Source: Fen-999 sp041480065
Lineage (GTDB): Bacteria; Pseudomonadota; Gammaproteobacteria; Burkholderiales; Rhodocyclaceae
Direction of reading: 5' to 3'
Assembly: GCA_041480065.1 (NCBI GenBank)
Contig: JBGOZF010000009.1
Span: 1-64,000 of the forward strand
DNA length: 64,000 nt
A program made the translations under genes and the position numbers. Positions 27,332-36,175 of this stretch are shown here, piece after piece; within the stretch, counting starts at the first letter, position 1, and every line of letters starts with the position of its first letter. The notes under the pieces were generated by a model that saw only the letters and a program-made list of their open reading frames with translations, was not told the origin of the DNA and did not search any database.

Positions 27332-28203
27332 GAGGCCCCGAATTTCTGCGCCAGCGCGTGGGCAAGCTGAAGTCACGCATGGGCGGCGTCGTGCCGGGCA
27401 GTCACGCGACAATTCGCGGCCTCGACCTGCATTCCGCGTTCAAGGATGCGGAATGGATGGATATCTACATGTTCGCGATTACCGGCCGCCGCTTCTCGTC
27501 GGCCGAATTGGCCCTCCTTCAAAGCATCTGGACCTACACTAGCTACCCCGATGCCCGAATCTGGAACAACCGGGTGGCGGCATTGGCTGGCAGCGCACGC
27601 AGCTCCGGCGCGTTGGCCGTTTCCGCCGCTTTGGCGATATCGGAGGCGACAATCTACGGTGGCGGAACCTATGTGCCAGCGATAACGTTCCTACAGGAAA
27701 CCCGCCGAAAGATACTTGCAGGCCACAGTCTCAGCGATTGTGTGCGTGAAGAACTGAAGGTCCGCCGTGGAATCGCCGGCTATGGCCGCCCTTTGACCTC
27801 GAAGGATGAGCGGATCATTCCGCTACTGGATCGTGCGGGCGAACTTGGATTGGATCGCGGGCCGCACCTTGCGCTGGTTCTTCAAATCGACCACTATTTG
27901 GCCCAAAGCCGTCTACGTATGCGGAAGAACTTTGCGGCTGTTGCCGCTGGCTTAGTGGCCGACTTGGGGGTTTCGCCCCGCGAGTTCTATCTTTATGGGT
28001 TTCCGACATTCCTCGCCGGAATGCTTCCTTGTTATCTGGAGGCTACCGACGAGCCCGAGGGTGCGCTGTTTCCGATTCCATGCGAAGATATTGCATATGC
28101 TGGACGGGAGAAGCGATTCTGGGCCAAGAAGCACAATCATGCACAAATGGATCCCGCGCCAGAGTCTCCCGCGGTAAATGCCGGTATGACGTCAGGAGAG
28201 TGA
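27328..28203 (+). CDS. Citrate-synthase-fold protein 2, catalytic triad lost
   Basis: A 291-residue paralogue of the preceding protein. Family features include FAITGRRFSSAELALLQ and LVADLGVSPREFYLYGF. By eye, all three catalytic positions differ: GPLHGGA reads ATIYGGG (Y110), GFGHP reads GYGRP (R154), and PNVD reads KNFA (A203). It overlaps gene 1 by 4 nt (ATGA) and ends 2 nt before the TonB receptor. Base composition is visibly richer in A/T at third positions than the flanking genes, a possible sign of transfer. It could be a pseudoenzyme partner of protein 1. Confidence 0.65.
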   Translation: MRGPEFLRQRVGKLKSRMGGVVPGSHATIRGLDLHSAFKDAEWMDIYMFAITGRRFSSAELALLQSIWTYTSYPDARIWNNRVAALAGSARSSGALAVSAALAISEATIYGGGTYVPAITFLQETRRKILAGHSLSDCVREELKVRRGIAGYGRPLTSKDERIIPLLDRAGELGLDRGPHLALVLQIDHYLAQSRLRMRKNFAAVAAGLVADLGVSPREFYLYGFPTFLAGMLPCYLEATDEPEGALFPIPCEDIAYAGREKRFWAKKHNHAQMDPAPESPAVNAGMTSGE

Positions 28204-28205
28204 CC

Positions 28206-30320
28206 ATGAGATGGCCACGACGAAGAGCATTTTGCGCGTCCATCACGATGGTGTGGACGCTAGCCGTCGGCGCCCAACCGATGGATGAAGAAGAAGAACT
28301 TGCCCTGATCTACGGCGACAAGTCAATGATAAGCATAACTACCGGCGCGGCCCAACCTTTGGCACGGGCCCCGGCAGTTGCGACCGTCATAACGGCACAG
28401 GACATCGAGTCCATTGGTGCTACTGACCTTAATGAAGTACTCGAGTCAGTTCCCGGGCTGCATGTTTCCCATTCGGCCTTGGGCTACGCACCGATTTACA
28501 CCATTCGCGGTATTGGCACTCAGTACAACCCTCAGGTGCTGGTTCTGACCAACGGCATTCCCATGACCAGCGTATTTGCGGGTGATCGCGGAAACGTCTG
28601 GGGCGGCCTGCCCGTGGACAACATCGCCCGTATTGAAGTCATCCGCGGTCCAGGGTCGGCGCTATACGGTGCGGATGCCTTCTCGGGTGTCATCAACATA
28701 ATTACCAAGACCGCTGCCGATACCGACGGAACGCAGGCCGGCGCCCGCATAGGCTCCTTCCAGACGCACGACGCATGGATGCTGCACGGAGGCAAGTGGG
28801 GTGCGATCGATGTTGCTGGCTACGTTCGCATCGCCCGTACAAATGGTGCCAAAGAAACGATCGTCTCCGACGGCCAGACGCAATTGGACGCGGGTTTTCA
28901 CACCCACGCATCTCTCGCACCTGGTACCACAAACCTCGGTTACGATGCCATAGATGCCAGCCTCGATCTGGCCTACAAGAAATGGCGTTTCCGCGCAGGC
29001 CTGAAGCGGCGGAACGATGTCCAGTCAGGTCCCGGCGTCGCTCAGACGCTGGATCCTACCGGCACAAACTTCGGCGAGCGCCTCACCGGAGACCTCACTT
29101 ACCAGGACAAGGAATTCACCGAGAACTGGGACGTCACACTCCAGGCCAGTTACTACCACCTGAACGAGAAATCGAATTTGGTCCTGTACCCGCCGGGTGC
29201 GACATTCGGAAATGGTGTCTTCGTTGACGGCATGATCGGCAATCCCTACAAGTGGGAACGCCATCTCCGTTTCACGGCTTCAGCCTTTTACACCGGTTTC
29301 GAAAGTCATCGCGTCCGCATCGGCGCTGGGCGCGAAAACGATGATCTCTACAAGGTTCAGGAATCCAAGAATTACCGGTATGACCCGGTTTCTCTTCCTG
29401 GCAGCGGAAACGTCCTAACACCCACACCTCTCGGGTCGGTCGTCGACGTGTCGGGCACCGGCGCCTTCATGACGCCCCATGAGCGCACGGTGAATTACAT
29501 CTACGTACAGGACGAATGGACATTCAAGCGCGACTGGACTTTGACCGGCGGCGTACGCCGGGACCAGTACTCCGACTTCGGCGGCACTACCAATCCTCGC
29601 CTGGCACTAGTCTGGGACGCCGCTTACAACGTGACCGCAAAACTCTTGGCCGGTCGTGCGTTCCGAGCGCCGTCGTTCGTGGAACTGTATAACATTAACA
29701 ACCCGGTCTCACTGGGCAATCCTGACCTGAAGCCGGAAACGATCTCGACCCAGGAAGCCGCGGTTTCCTGGCAGCCCACAGGCGCTGTCCAGATCAACGC
29801 CAACGTTTTCCAATACAGAATGCGCGACATCATCCGCTACGTCGCCGGCGCGAATGGCTTGACGGCTCAGAATACCGGTGGCCAGACCGGCAAGGGGCTG
29901 GAACTTGAGGCGTCATGGGACGTTAGCCGCAGGCTGCGCCTTTCCGGCAACTATGCCTATCAGCGTTCGATCAACGACAGCACCAGCACCGACGCCGGCG
30001 ACGCGCCCCATCATCACCTGTACCTGCGTGCGGACTGGCGTTTCGGCTATGACTGGATGGGCAACGTGCAATTCAACCAGATCGCCGGCCGCGACCGGGC
30101 CGCGGGCGATTCAAGGCCGACTGTACCCAATTACCATACGGTTGACCTGACCCTGCGCAACGGCAAGACTGGCCCCGGCCGCTGGGATTTTGCCTTCTCG
30201 GTGCGCAACCTCTTCGCCGCCACGGTCTTTGAACCCAGCCCCTTGGCACCGCTGAACATCCCCGGCGACTTCCCGATGGCCGGGCGCAGCATGTACGTCC
30301 AGGCCCGTTACGGCCTCTGA
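28206..30320 (+). CDS. TonB-dependent outer-membrane receptor
   Basis: A 704-residue receptor. A signal peptide ends near TLAVGAQ. The plug domain (about 45-160) includes APAVATVITAQDIESIGATDL, YTIRGIG and IEVIRGPGSALYGADAFSGVINI, and the barrel ends in the aromatic-poor YVQARYGL. The YGDKSMISITTG segment before the plug may be the TonB box region. I recall receptors of this YGDE-type beside ABC_sub_bind/hybrid-kinase pairs like the one 4 kb upstream. Transports an unidentified ligand, energised by TonB-ExbBD. It is the last gene of the ThDP/citrate-synthase-like operon; no Fur box is evident. Confidence 0.9.
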   Translation: MRWPRRRAFCASITMVWTLAVGAQPMDEEEELALIYGDKSMISITTGAAQPLARAPAVATVITAQDIESIGATDLNEVLESVPGLHVSHSALGYAPIYTIRGIGTQYNPQVLVLTNGIPMTSVFAGDRGNVWGGLPVDNIARIEVIRGPGSALYGADAFSGVINIITKTAADTDGTQAGARIGSFQTHDAWMLHGGKWGAIDVAGYVRIARTNGAKETIVSDGQTQLDAGFHTHASLAPGTTNLGYDAIDASLDLAYKKWRFRAGLKRRNDVQSGPGVAQTLDPTGTNFGERLTGDLTYQDKEFTENWDVTLQASYYHLNEKSNLVLYPPGATFGNGVFVDGMIGNPYKWERHLRFTASAFYTGFESHRVRIGAGRENDDLYKVQESKNYRYDPVSLPGSGNVLTPTPLGSVVDVSGTGAFMTPHERTVNYIYVQDEWTFKRDWTLTGGVRRDQYSDFGGTTNPRLALVWDAAYNVTAKLLAGRAFRAPSFVELYNINNPVSLGNPDLKPETISTQEAAVSWQPTGAVQINANVFQYRMRDIIRYVAGANGLTAQNTGGQTGKGLELEASWDVSRRLRLSGNYAYQRSINDSTSTDAGDAPHHHLYLRADWRFGYDWMGNVQFNQIAGRDRAAGDSRPTVPNYHTVDLTLRNGKTGPGRWDFAFSVRNLFAATVFEPSPLAPLNIPGDFPMAGRSMYVQARYGL

Positions 30321-30325
30321 GACAG

Positions 30326-32533
30326 TTAAGCAGCCTTCAGCGTTTCCAAGGCGCGATTCACGGCGCGATCGAACATCGGTTCGACCGGCACGATGGTCGC
30401 CTCGCCGCGTTCGATCTGCAAGACCAACGCATCAGGCGCAACCGATATTGCTCGCGGCGACTGCGGATTGGTAAACAGCAGGATGCCACGCTGCGGACTG
30501 ATCCAGGACAAGCGATAACGCAAGGGGCCGGTCTCGGCGTTGGCGAACTCGACCCAGTCGCCGCGTTGAAGCTCCGCTACCTGGGCCTGGGCATCGTCGC
30601 CGCCCTCGAACGGCGCCAACTGACCACCGTCGGCGAGTGTGATCCGCTCCAATTGCGTTTCGCCATCCTCGATATGCTCGCTGGCAATTTCCGCGGGCCC
30701 CGGCTCGGCGACCGGCGCCGTCGGCCAGGTGCTTGTCACCACGGGCGCGGCGCCACGCAAGACCGCGGCATGCAGGCTGAACATTGCATCGATGAGCGCC
30801 AGTCGACGATCGACCGCCACGTTCAGGCTATCCAGGCCATCGTGAATGCGACGAACCAGGGTGGGCAAGCGGGCTGCCAATTGCTTCCGCCCCTGCGACT
30901 CGGTTTGAGGCTGGACGCTCGCGACCAGGTCGCTGATGGTGCCCATGGCGGCACCCCAGGCGGCATCGTCGCCTGCCATGTAGTGCCGAATCAGCAGCAT
31001 GCGCCATTCATGGCCCAGCAAGTCACTCACTGCCGAGGGCAGCGGCATCGCCAACCACCCGGCCAACGCCTGATCGACGGCAAGGGCCGCCAGTTCGCGC
31101 CGCTCCTGCTCCGCTACCAACGGCACCGCCTGCTCGGCACGCGCGTCGGCCGCGGCCTCCTGGCCGTCAAGGAAGGCATCCAGTTCCACGCACAGGGTGT
31201 CGAACAAGCCGGTATCCTGGCTGAATTCGTTTTGCAGACGGTCGACGATTTCGGCAATACGCATGTAGAGCGGATCGTCGTGCCCGGCCTGCGGACCACA
31301 GCGCGCGGCAGCCCGGGAGATGCCGTCGAGCAGCCGCCGCGCCGGATGGGCCTTGCTCGAGAAGAAGGACTTGTCCAGCATCGCCACCTTGAGAAGCGGA
31401 ATCTGCAGGCGCGCAACCAGGGCCTTGATCGGATCGGCGACGGAGGCATCGTCGAATATGAAGTCGAACAGGGTGGCAACGATATCCACCGTCACGGCAT
31501 CAAGATAGCCGAGATTCTGGCCGGTGTCGCTGGTGCGGAACTCGCGCAGCACATTGGCCATCGGCGCCGCTGCGGTCTGCGCCGGCACCACCCTTTGCAA
31601 GGCATCCAGGGAGGCCATGACCTGTTCCATGGCCACGACCATGTTCGCCGGCACTCCACCGCCATGCCCCGATCCGCCGCCTCCGGCGCCGCCAGGCCCA
31701 CCGCCCGCCCCACCGGAAACGCCAGCCGCCGCGCCGGCAGACGGCTGAGCCGCCACCAGCTTTTGCAGCAGGGCAAAAACATCAGCCGCCTCGGCTGCCT
31801 TTTCCCCATCGGTCGGCCGCTTCTTGTCTGCTGACGCCCGGGAATAGCTGCGGCGCAGCTTCGGCAGCACACCGCGGCCGACCAGGAATGAGTTCAGATC
31901 ATGAATGGCCGGGCCGAAAACTTCGACCGCGTTGCGCTCGATGCAATGGAGCAGCTCAAGCCGCGCCGCGGCGGCGAAGCCCAAGTCCTCGAACGCGTTG
32001 TCCAGCGCCTGGGAGATGAGATCCTCTATCGCCAGCGGTACGTCGTTCTCAGGTTGCCCAAACAGGAAAGCCAGTCGACGGCCGGCGGCAAAAAGTCCCT
32101 CTTCGCATCCATCGCGCAGGCGACTTGCTATCGACTTGACGGCCAATTCCTCGTCCATGGCGCCGAACTCGACCAGTTGGAGTTCGTCGGCATCGCCGCC
32201 GGCCTTAGCCGGTTTCGCCTTGTCTGCGGCCCGCCCCCGTTGCTCGAACAGGCCCAGCCACTTTGCCGCCAAAACGCCTTCGAGGCGCCCCGCGTTGTCG
32301 CGCATCGCATCCTTGGTGCCGTAGAACAACTGGCGCTGATCGCGCCCGTCCGCTATGTCACCGCGGGCAAGTAGTTCCTCCTCGATCTTGGGTAGAACTG
32401 ACCTCAAGGCCTCACGCAGCTTGTGGGCCATGAAATCCCGGGCCTCCACGAGAGTGCGGGAGCGATCGAAATCCGCGACCGAGCCACGAGCACCGTCGGG
32501 AAACCGGATCACATTGTCGAGTGGTACTGCCAT
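30326..32533 (-). CDS. DUF1631 family protein under c-di-GMP riboswitch
   Basis: A 735-residue cytoplasmic protein of DUF1631. Helical segments dominate, split by a glycine-rich linker at about residues 255-285 (SGGAGGGPGGAGGGGSG). The last 110 residues (ELQRGDWVEFANAETG, YRLSWISPQRGILLFTNPQ) look beta-rich and PilZ-like, but I cannot see a clear RxxxR c-di-GMP motif. The start at 32533 is set by a near-perfect ribosome site (AAGGAGGT, 7 nt upstream); the ATG at 32659 would translate leader RNA. The leader holds a GEMM aptamer. Function unknown. Confidence 0.8.
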   Translation of the reverse strand: MAVPLDNVIRFPDGARGSVADFDRSRTLVEARDFMAHKLREALRSVLPKIEEELLARGDIADGRDQRQLFYGTKDAMRDNAGRLEGVLAAKWLGLFEQRGRAADKAKPAKAGGDADELQLVEFGAMDEELAVKSIASRLRDGCEEGLFAAGRRLAFLFGQPENDVPLAIEDLISQALDNAFEDLGFAAAARLELLHCIERNAVEVFGPAIHDLNSFLVGRGVLPKLRRSYSRASADKKRPTDGEKAAEAADVFALLQKLVAAQPSAGAAAGVSGGAGGGPGGAGGGGSGHGGGVPANMVVAMEQVMASLDALQRVVPAQTAAAPMANVLREFRTSDTGQNLGYLDAVTVDIVATLFDFIFDDASVADPIKALVARLQIPLLKVAMLDKSFFSSKAHPARRLLDGISRAAARCGPQAGHDDPLYMRIAEIVDRLQNEFSQDTGLFDTLCVELDAFLDGQEAAADARAEQAVPLVAEQERRELAALAVDQALAGWLAMPLPSAVSDLLGHEWRMLLIRHYMAGDDAAWGAAMGTISDLVASVQPQTESQGRKQLAARLPTLVRRIHDGLDSLNVAVDRRLALIDAMFSLHAAVLRGAAPVVTSTWPTAPVAEPGPAEIASEHIEDGETQLERITLADGGQLAPFEGGDDAQAQVAELQRGDWVEFANAETGPLRYRLSWISPQRGILLFTNPQSPRAISVAPDALVLQIERGEATIVPVEPMFDRAVNRALETLKAA

Positions 32534-32703
32534 CGCCGACCTCCTTACCGCTGCTGCGCAAAACGCGCACTGCCAAACCGCAAACAATCCTCCGGGCTGG
32601 CGCGAAATCACTATGCGGGCGGCAACTGGGCCGCTTGGGGGAACCGACGGGCTTATCATCGTCGACGGAGACTGCGCCCGGAGCTTTGTCTCTGTCCGAA
32701 CGC

Positions 32704-32812
32704 TGTCTCGGTTAGCCTGGCGGTCCCGCCATCTTGGGAAACGGCAGACATCGCGTTTCCTTTAGACCGGTGACTTTGCGTCCCCGCCTTTCGACGGGTT
32801 TGCCTTTATCAG
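32704..32812 (-). ncRNA. c-di-GMP-I (GEMM) riboswitch
   Basis: On the minus strand the leader of the DUF1631 gene reads AAAGGCAAACC, then a C/G stem capped by a GAAA tetraloop (CCCGTCGAAAGGCGGG), then GGACGCAAAG, CACCGGTCTAA, AAGATGGCGGG and GGCTAACCGAGAC. These are, in order, the conserved parts of the GEMM-I aptamer: P2 with its tetraloop, the GACGCAAAG joining segment that contacts the ligand, and the two sides of P3/P1. The 170 nt between aptamer and start codon show no obvious U-tract terminator, so control may act on translation. ON or OFF behaviour is not predictable here. Confidence 0.88.
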
Positions 32813-32831
32813 TTAAACCGAACGATTTCAA

Positions 32832-32858
32832 TCTATACCAAAAGTCTCAATAACGCAA
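32832..32858 (-). promoter_or_regulatory. Candidate promoter for riboswitch-DUF1631 transcript
   Basis: On the minus strand, TTGCGT (32858-32853) and TATAGA (32837-32832) form a -35/-10 pair with a short 15-base spacer. Transcription would start near 32825, a few bases before the aptamer, and the -35 overlaps the last codons of the HDOD gene. The location is good but the spacing is below the ideal of 17. Confidence 0.4.
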
Positions 32859-33656
32859 GGCGGTGGTCAATGCGCCCATTTCCTCGCCGGATTGCTCCAG
32901 GATCTCGGCCAGCAGGGTCACCGCCTTCGGATCGCCCGGCAAAACCTGAACATCCGGCCTCTGCAGCGGAGACAGGATGGGGGTCAGATGGTTGGCCAGA
33001 GCCAGCAAATCGCCCAGGTCTGTCGGCGGGAAATTCGTTCGGCTCGGCCGCCACAGGGCTTCGACGGCAGCCTTGACATCCTCCGGTACTGCCAACGCCT
33101 CCAGAACGGCACGCCCCACCTGCATTTCGGCCTCAGGCGAGAGAATGCTGCCGTCGGCAAACAGGTCAGGGTAGCTGTCGGTACGCGAAATCAGGTAGAA
33201 ACCGCCAACTTCATGCACGATGCCGGCAAAAAGCGCCATATCGGCCAGCGGGCGCATGAACCGCTGCGCCAGCACATTGGCCAGCGCGGCAACGTGGGCT
33301 GTGTGCTCCCATAGGCGCTCCGACAGTGCCCGGTAGGCCGCCGATCGCAACCCGCCGGCCATCTGTCGCATTACCACCGCGGTGGCAAGCGCACGGACAA
33401 ACCGGATTCCGAGCCGGGTGACGGCATTGCGCACGTCGGTGACATGCTGGCCACCACGGTTGAACGCGACCGAGTTGGCCAGCGCCACCACGCGCGCCGC
33501 CAGCAAGGGTTCCGCCTGGACAATCTGTGCCGCCTTCGCCAGATGCAGATCGGGGTCGTCGAGGGCAAGACGTACGCGGAAGGCGACATCGGCGTGGGTG
33601 GGGAAAGTGACTTCCCCGCGCCCGACCTCGGCGATGATCTTGTCCAGGGTGCGCAT
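32847..33656 (-). CDS. HDOD domain protein
   Basis: A 269-residue protein made up almost wholly of an HDOD domain: VTRLGIRFVRALATAVVMRQM and LWEHTAHVAALANVLAQRF are typical, with MALFAGIVHEVGGFYLI. HDOD is related to HD phosphohydrolases but usually lacks the metal-binding pair; here HxxH-like residues are sparse, so a binding rather than catalytic role is likely. Family members sit in signalling pathways controlling motility and c-di-GMP. It lies immediately upstream of the riboswitch-controlled DUF1631 gene, same strand. Confidence 0.85.
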   Translation of the reverse strand: MRTLDKIIAEVGRGEVTFPTHADVAFRVRLALDDPDLHLAKAAQIVQAEPLLAARVVALANSVAFNRGGQHVTDVRNAVTRLGIRFVRALATAVVMRQMAGGLRSAAYRALSERLWEHTAHVAALANVLAQRFMRPLADMALFAGIVHEVGGFYLISRTDSYPDLFADGSILSPEAEMQVGRAVLEALAVPEDVKAAVEALWRPSRTNFPPTDLGDLLALANHLTPILSPLQRPDVQVLPGDPKAVTLLAEILEQSGEEMGALTTALRY

Positions 33657-33693
33657 GGCCCGAAGCCCTTGCTGTGGATGCGAAGCGGTTACA

Positions 33694-35478
33694 TTACATC
33701 AGGTCATCGCTTATCGCCAGCGCACTGGGGCCGGCTGCAACGACAATTTCCGCCAGACCCGGCGCCGCGGCGAGCACGGTGGCCGCATAGAACGCCGCTG
33801 TCGCGACCTTGGCCGGATAGAAGGAATCGCTATCACCCGCAGCGATGTGCGCCCGCGCGGCTTGCGCCGCCCGCGTCATCATCCAGCCGCCGGAGACGAT
33901 TCCCATGAGCTTCAGGAAGGGTACGGCGCCGACGGCGACGCTCCGCACGTCGCTGCCGTAGTTGGCGACGATGAATTCAGCCGCGCGCTCCAGGGAATCA
34001 ATGCCGGTGCCGAAGGCGGCTGCAATGCCCGCCAGCGCCGGATCCTTGGCGGCCGCCGTCTGGCTTTGGCGCATCATGGCGACGACCGCCTTCAAGGTCG
34101 CCCCGCCTTCCCGCGCCAGCTTGCGACCGATCAGGTCGTTGGCCTGGATGCCGGTGGTGCCCTCGTAGATGGTCGTGATGCGTGCGTCCCGCATAAACTG
34201 CGCCGCGCCGGTTTCCTCGATGTAGCCCATGCCGCCATGAACCTGCACACCCAGATACGCAATCTCGTTGCCGGTCTCGGTGAGCCAGCCCTTGACCACG
34301 GGAATCATCAGATCCACGAAGGCCTGGTTCTTTCGGCGTTCGCCTTCGTCGGCATGACGCAGCGCCGTATCAATCGCCGCCGCCACCGTGTAGGCCAGTC
34401 CGCGCATGGCTTCGACCTGGGCCTTCATCAGCATCAGCATACGGCGCACGTCAGGGTGGCGCACGATCGGCACGGACGCCGCTGAACCTTCGATCGCCCG
34501 GCCCTGCACCCGCTCCTTCGCATACTCGAGGGCCTTCTGGTAGGCCCGCTCGGAAAGGCCCAGTCCTTCCAGGCCCACCGAGTAGCGGGCGGCGTTCATC
34601 ATGATGAACATGTACTTGAGGCCTTCGTTCGCCTTGCCGACGAGGTAACCGACAGCGCCGCCGTTATCGCCGAAGGCCATTACCGCCGTCGGGCTGGCAT
34701 GTATGCCCATCTTGTGCTCGATCGACACGCAGTAGGCGTCGTTGCGCGCGCCGAGGCTGCCGTCTGCATTGACCAGGAACTTCGGTACCACGAACAGCGA
34801 GATGCCCTTGACGCCTTCAGGCGCGTCCGGCAGCCGCGCCAGCACCAAGTGGATGATGTTGGCGGCCATGTCGTGATCGCCGTAGGTGATGAAGATCTTC
34901 TGGCCGAAGATTCTGTAGCTGCCGTCCGGCTGCGGCTCGGCCCGGGTGCGCACGGCGGCGAGATCGGAACCGGCCTGCGGCTCGGTGAGGTTCATGGTTC
35001 CCGTCCACTCGCCGCTGATCATTCTCGGCAGGAACAATTCCTTCTGCGCCTGCGTTCCGGTCAGTTCCAGCGCCTCGCTTGCGCCGCGGGTCAGCAAGGG
35101 ACAGAGCGAGAATGCATGATTCGCCGAGCGCCACATTTCCGCCACGACCGCCGCGATCAGTTTCGGCAGCCCCTGCCCGCCGAACTCGGTCGGACAGTCG
35201 AGTCCGCCCCAACCGTTATCGGCAAACTGGCGATAGGCGTCCTTGAATCCTTCCGGCACCGTCACCGCCTTGTCCGCCCAGTGGGCACCTTCGCGGTCGC
35301 CAACGCTGTTGAGCGGCGCCAGCACGCCGCCGGCAAATTTGGCGGCCTCGTCGAGGATGGCATCAACCACGTCCGGCGTGGCTTCCTCGTAGCCCGGCAA
35401 CGCGGCCACCTTGTCCAGTCCGGCCAGTTCGGTCAGTACGAAACGCATATCCCTCAGAGGGGCAATGTAGTCAGCCAT
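33694..35478 (-). CDS. Acyl-CoA dehydrogenase with DUF4150-type C-terminal extension
   Basis: A 594-residue FAD enzyme, the long form (about 600 rather than 380 residues) with a C-terminal extension. Motifs include MNLTEPQAGSDLAAVRTRAEP (FAD/substrate), GIHASPTAVMAFGDNGGAVG and VHGGMGYIEETGAAQFMRDARI with the catalytic-base region and C-terminal FAD contact. It performs the first oxidation in acyl-CoA breakdown and hands electrons to ETF, whose genes lie upstream in the same operon. The chain-length preference is not evident. I am sure of the family; the exact name of the C-terminal domain is not certain. Confidence 0.9.
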   Translation of the reverse strand: MADYIAPLRDMRFVLTELAGLDKVAALPGYEEATPDVVDAILDEAAKFAGGVLAPLNSVGDREGAHWADKAVTVPEGFKDAYRQFADNGWGGLDCPTEFGGQGLPKLIAAVVAEMWRSANHAFSLCPLLTRGASEALELTGTQAQKELFLPRMISGEWTGTMNLTEPQAGSDLAAVRTRAEPQPDGSYRIFGQKIFITYGDHDMAANIIHLVLARLPDAPEGVKGISLFVVPKFLVNADGSLGARNDAYCVSIEHKMGIHASPTAVMAFGDNGGAVGYLVGKANEGLKYMFIMMNAARYSVGLEGLGLSERAYQKALEYAKERVQGRAIEGSAASVPIVRHPDVRRMLMLMKAQVEAMRGLAYTVAAAIDTALRHADEGERRKNQAFVDLMIPVVKGWLTETGNEIAYLGVQVHGGMGYIEETGAAQFMRDARITTIYEGTTGIQANDLIGRKLAREGGATLKAVVAMMRQSQTAAAKDPALAGIAAAFGTGIDSLERAAEFIVANYGSDVRSVAVGAVPFLKLMGIVSGGWMMTRAAQAARAHIAAGDSDSFYPAKVATAAFYAATVLAAAPGLAEIVVAAGPSALAISDDLM

Positions 35479-35494
35479 GTCTTGTTATCTCCAC

Positions 35495-36172
35495 TCACTT
35501 TTTCCACAAATAACGACGATCATCGAATGTGCCCACCCAGTGCGGGTAGTACACCACCATCAGCGTCACGGCCGCACCGGTAAGCCACGCTTCCGCGAAA
35601 GCCAGCAACACGTAGGACAGAAAGAAATCCCCGAATAGCATGTCCATCGGGTAGACCTCGGCCACCCCCAGCAGCAGCGTCGCCATCAGCCCCGTCAGCA
35701 CGGTGTTCACGGCTGCGCCGAAGAACGCGGCGACGAAGATGTACACGAAAAAATGGGCCGGCAGCCAGCGTTCGACGGCCCGCAGGATGCCCCAGGCGAT
35801 GGAAACCGGCACCACGATCATCATCAGCGCGTTGAGCGCATACGGCCACCAACCGATGTTGCCGCTGTCTCCGCTGTTGAAAGTCACCGCCGCGAGAACC
35901 ACCGACAGGCCGACGATTGCCAGTTGGCGGCCGAACATCAGGGTAAACATGGTCGCGCCGAGCAGATGCATGTTCATCCCGGGCCGCACACTGGCCTTCA
36001 TGCTCCACATCAGCGTCAGGATGACGATGGTGCCCAGCCAGACATTCAACTGGCTCGATTCCGCCAAGCGCTTCCACGGCGCCGTGCGCAGGCACCACAG
36101 CCAGATCAAGGCCATGGGAACATAGGAACCGAAAGTCCATCCGTTGCTGAAAAGACCTTCGGGGAAGTTCAT
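35495..36172 (-). CDS. CbiM-like energy-coupling-factor permease protein
   Basis: A 225-residue membrane protein with about six helices. MHLLGATMFTLMFGRQLAIVGLS resembles CbiM (PF01891), the substrate-binding subunit of cobalt/nickel ECF transporters, whose N-terminal Met-x-His motif binds metal; here MNFPEGLFSNG lacks the usual N-terminal MHIxxG. It sits between etfA (3 nt gap) and the acyl-CoA dehydrogenase (16 nt gap), an odd place for a metal permease, and no CbiN, CbiQ or CbiO is adjacent. A role unrelated to cobalt is possible. Confidence 0.7.
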   Translation of the reverse strand: MNFPEGLFSNGWTFGSYVPMALIWLWCLRTAPWKRLAESSQLNVWLGTIVILTLMWSMKASVRPGMNMHLLGATMFTLMFGRQLAIVGLSVVLAAVTFNSGDSGNIGWWPYALNALMMIVVPVSIAWGILRAVERWLPAHFFVYIFVAAFFGAAVNTVLTGLMATLLLGVAEVYPMDMLFGDFFLSYVLLAFAEAWLTGAAVTLMVVYYPHWVGTFDDRRYLWKK

Positions 36173-36175
36173 GAC

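Noticed and set aside
32534..32703. Second GEMM aptamer or terminator in the DUF1631 leader
   Set aside because: A CAAAGC word exists near 32690 but lacks the GACGCAAAG and P2 context, and no stem followed by a T-run was found.
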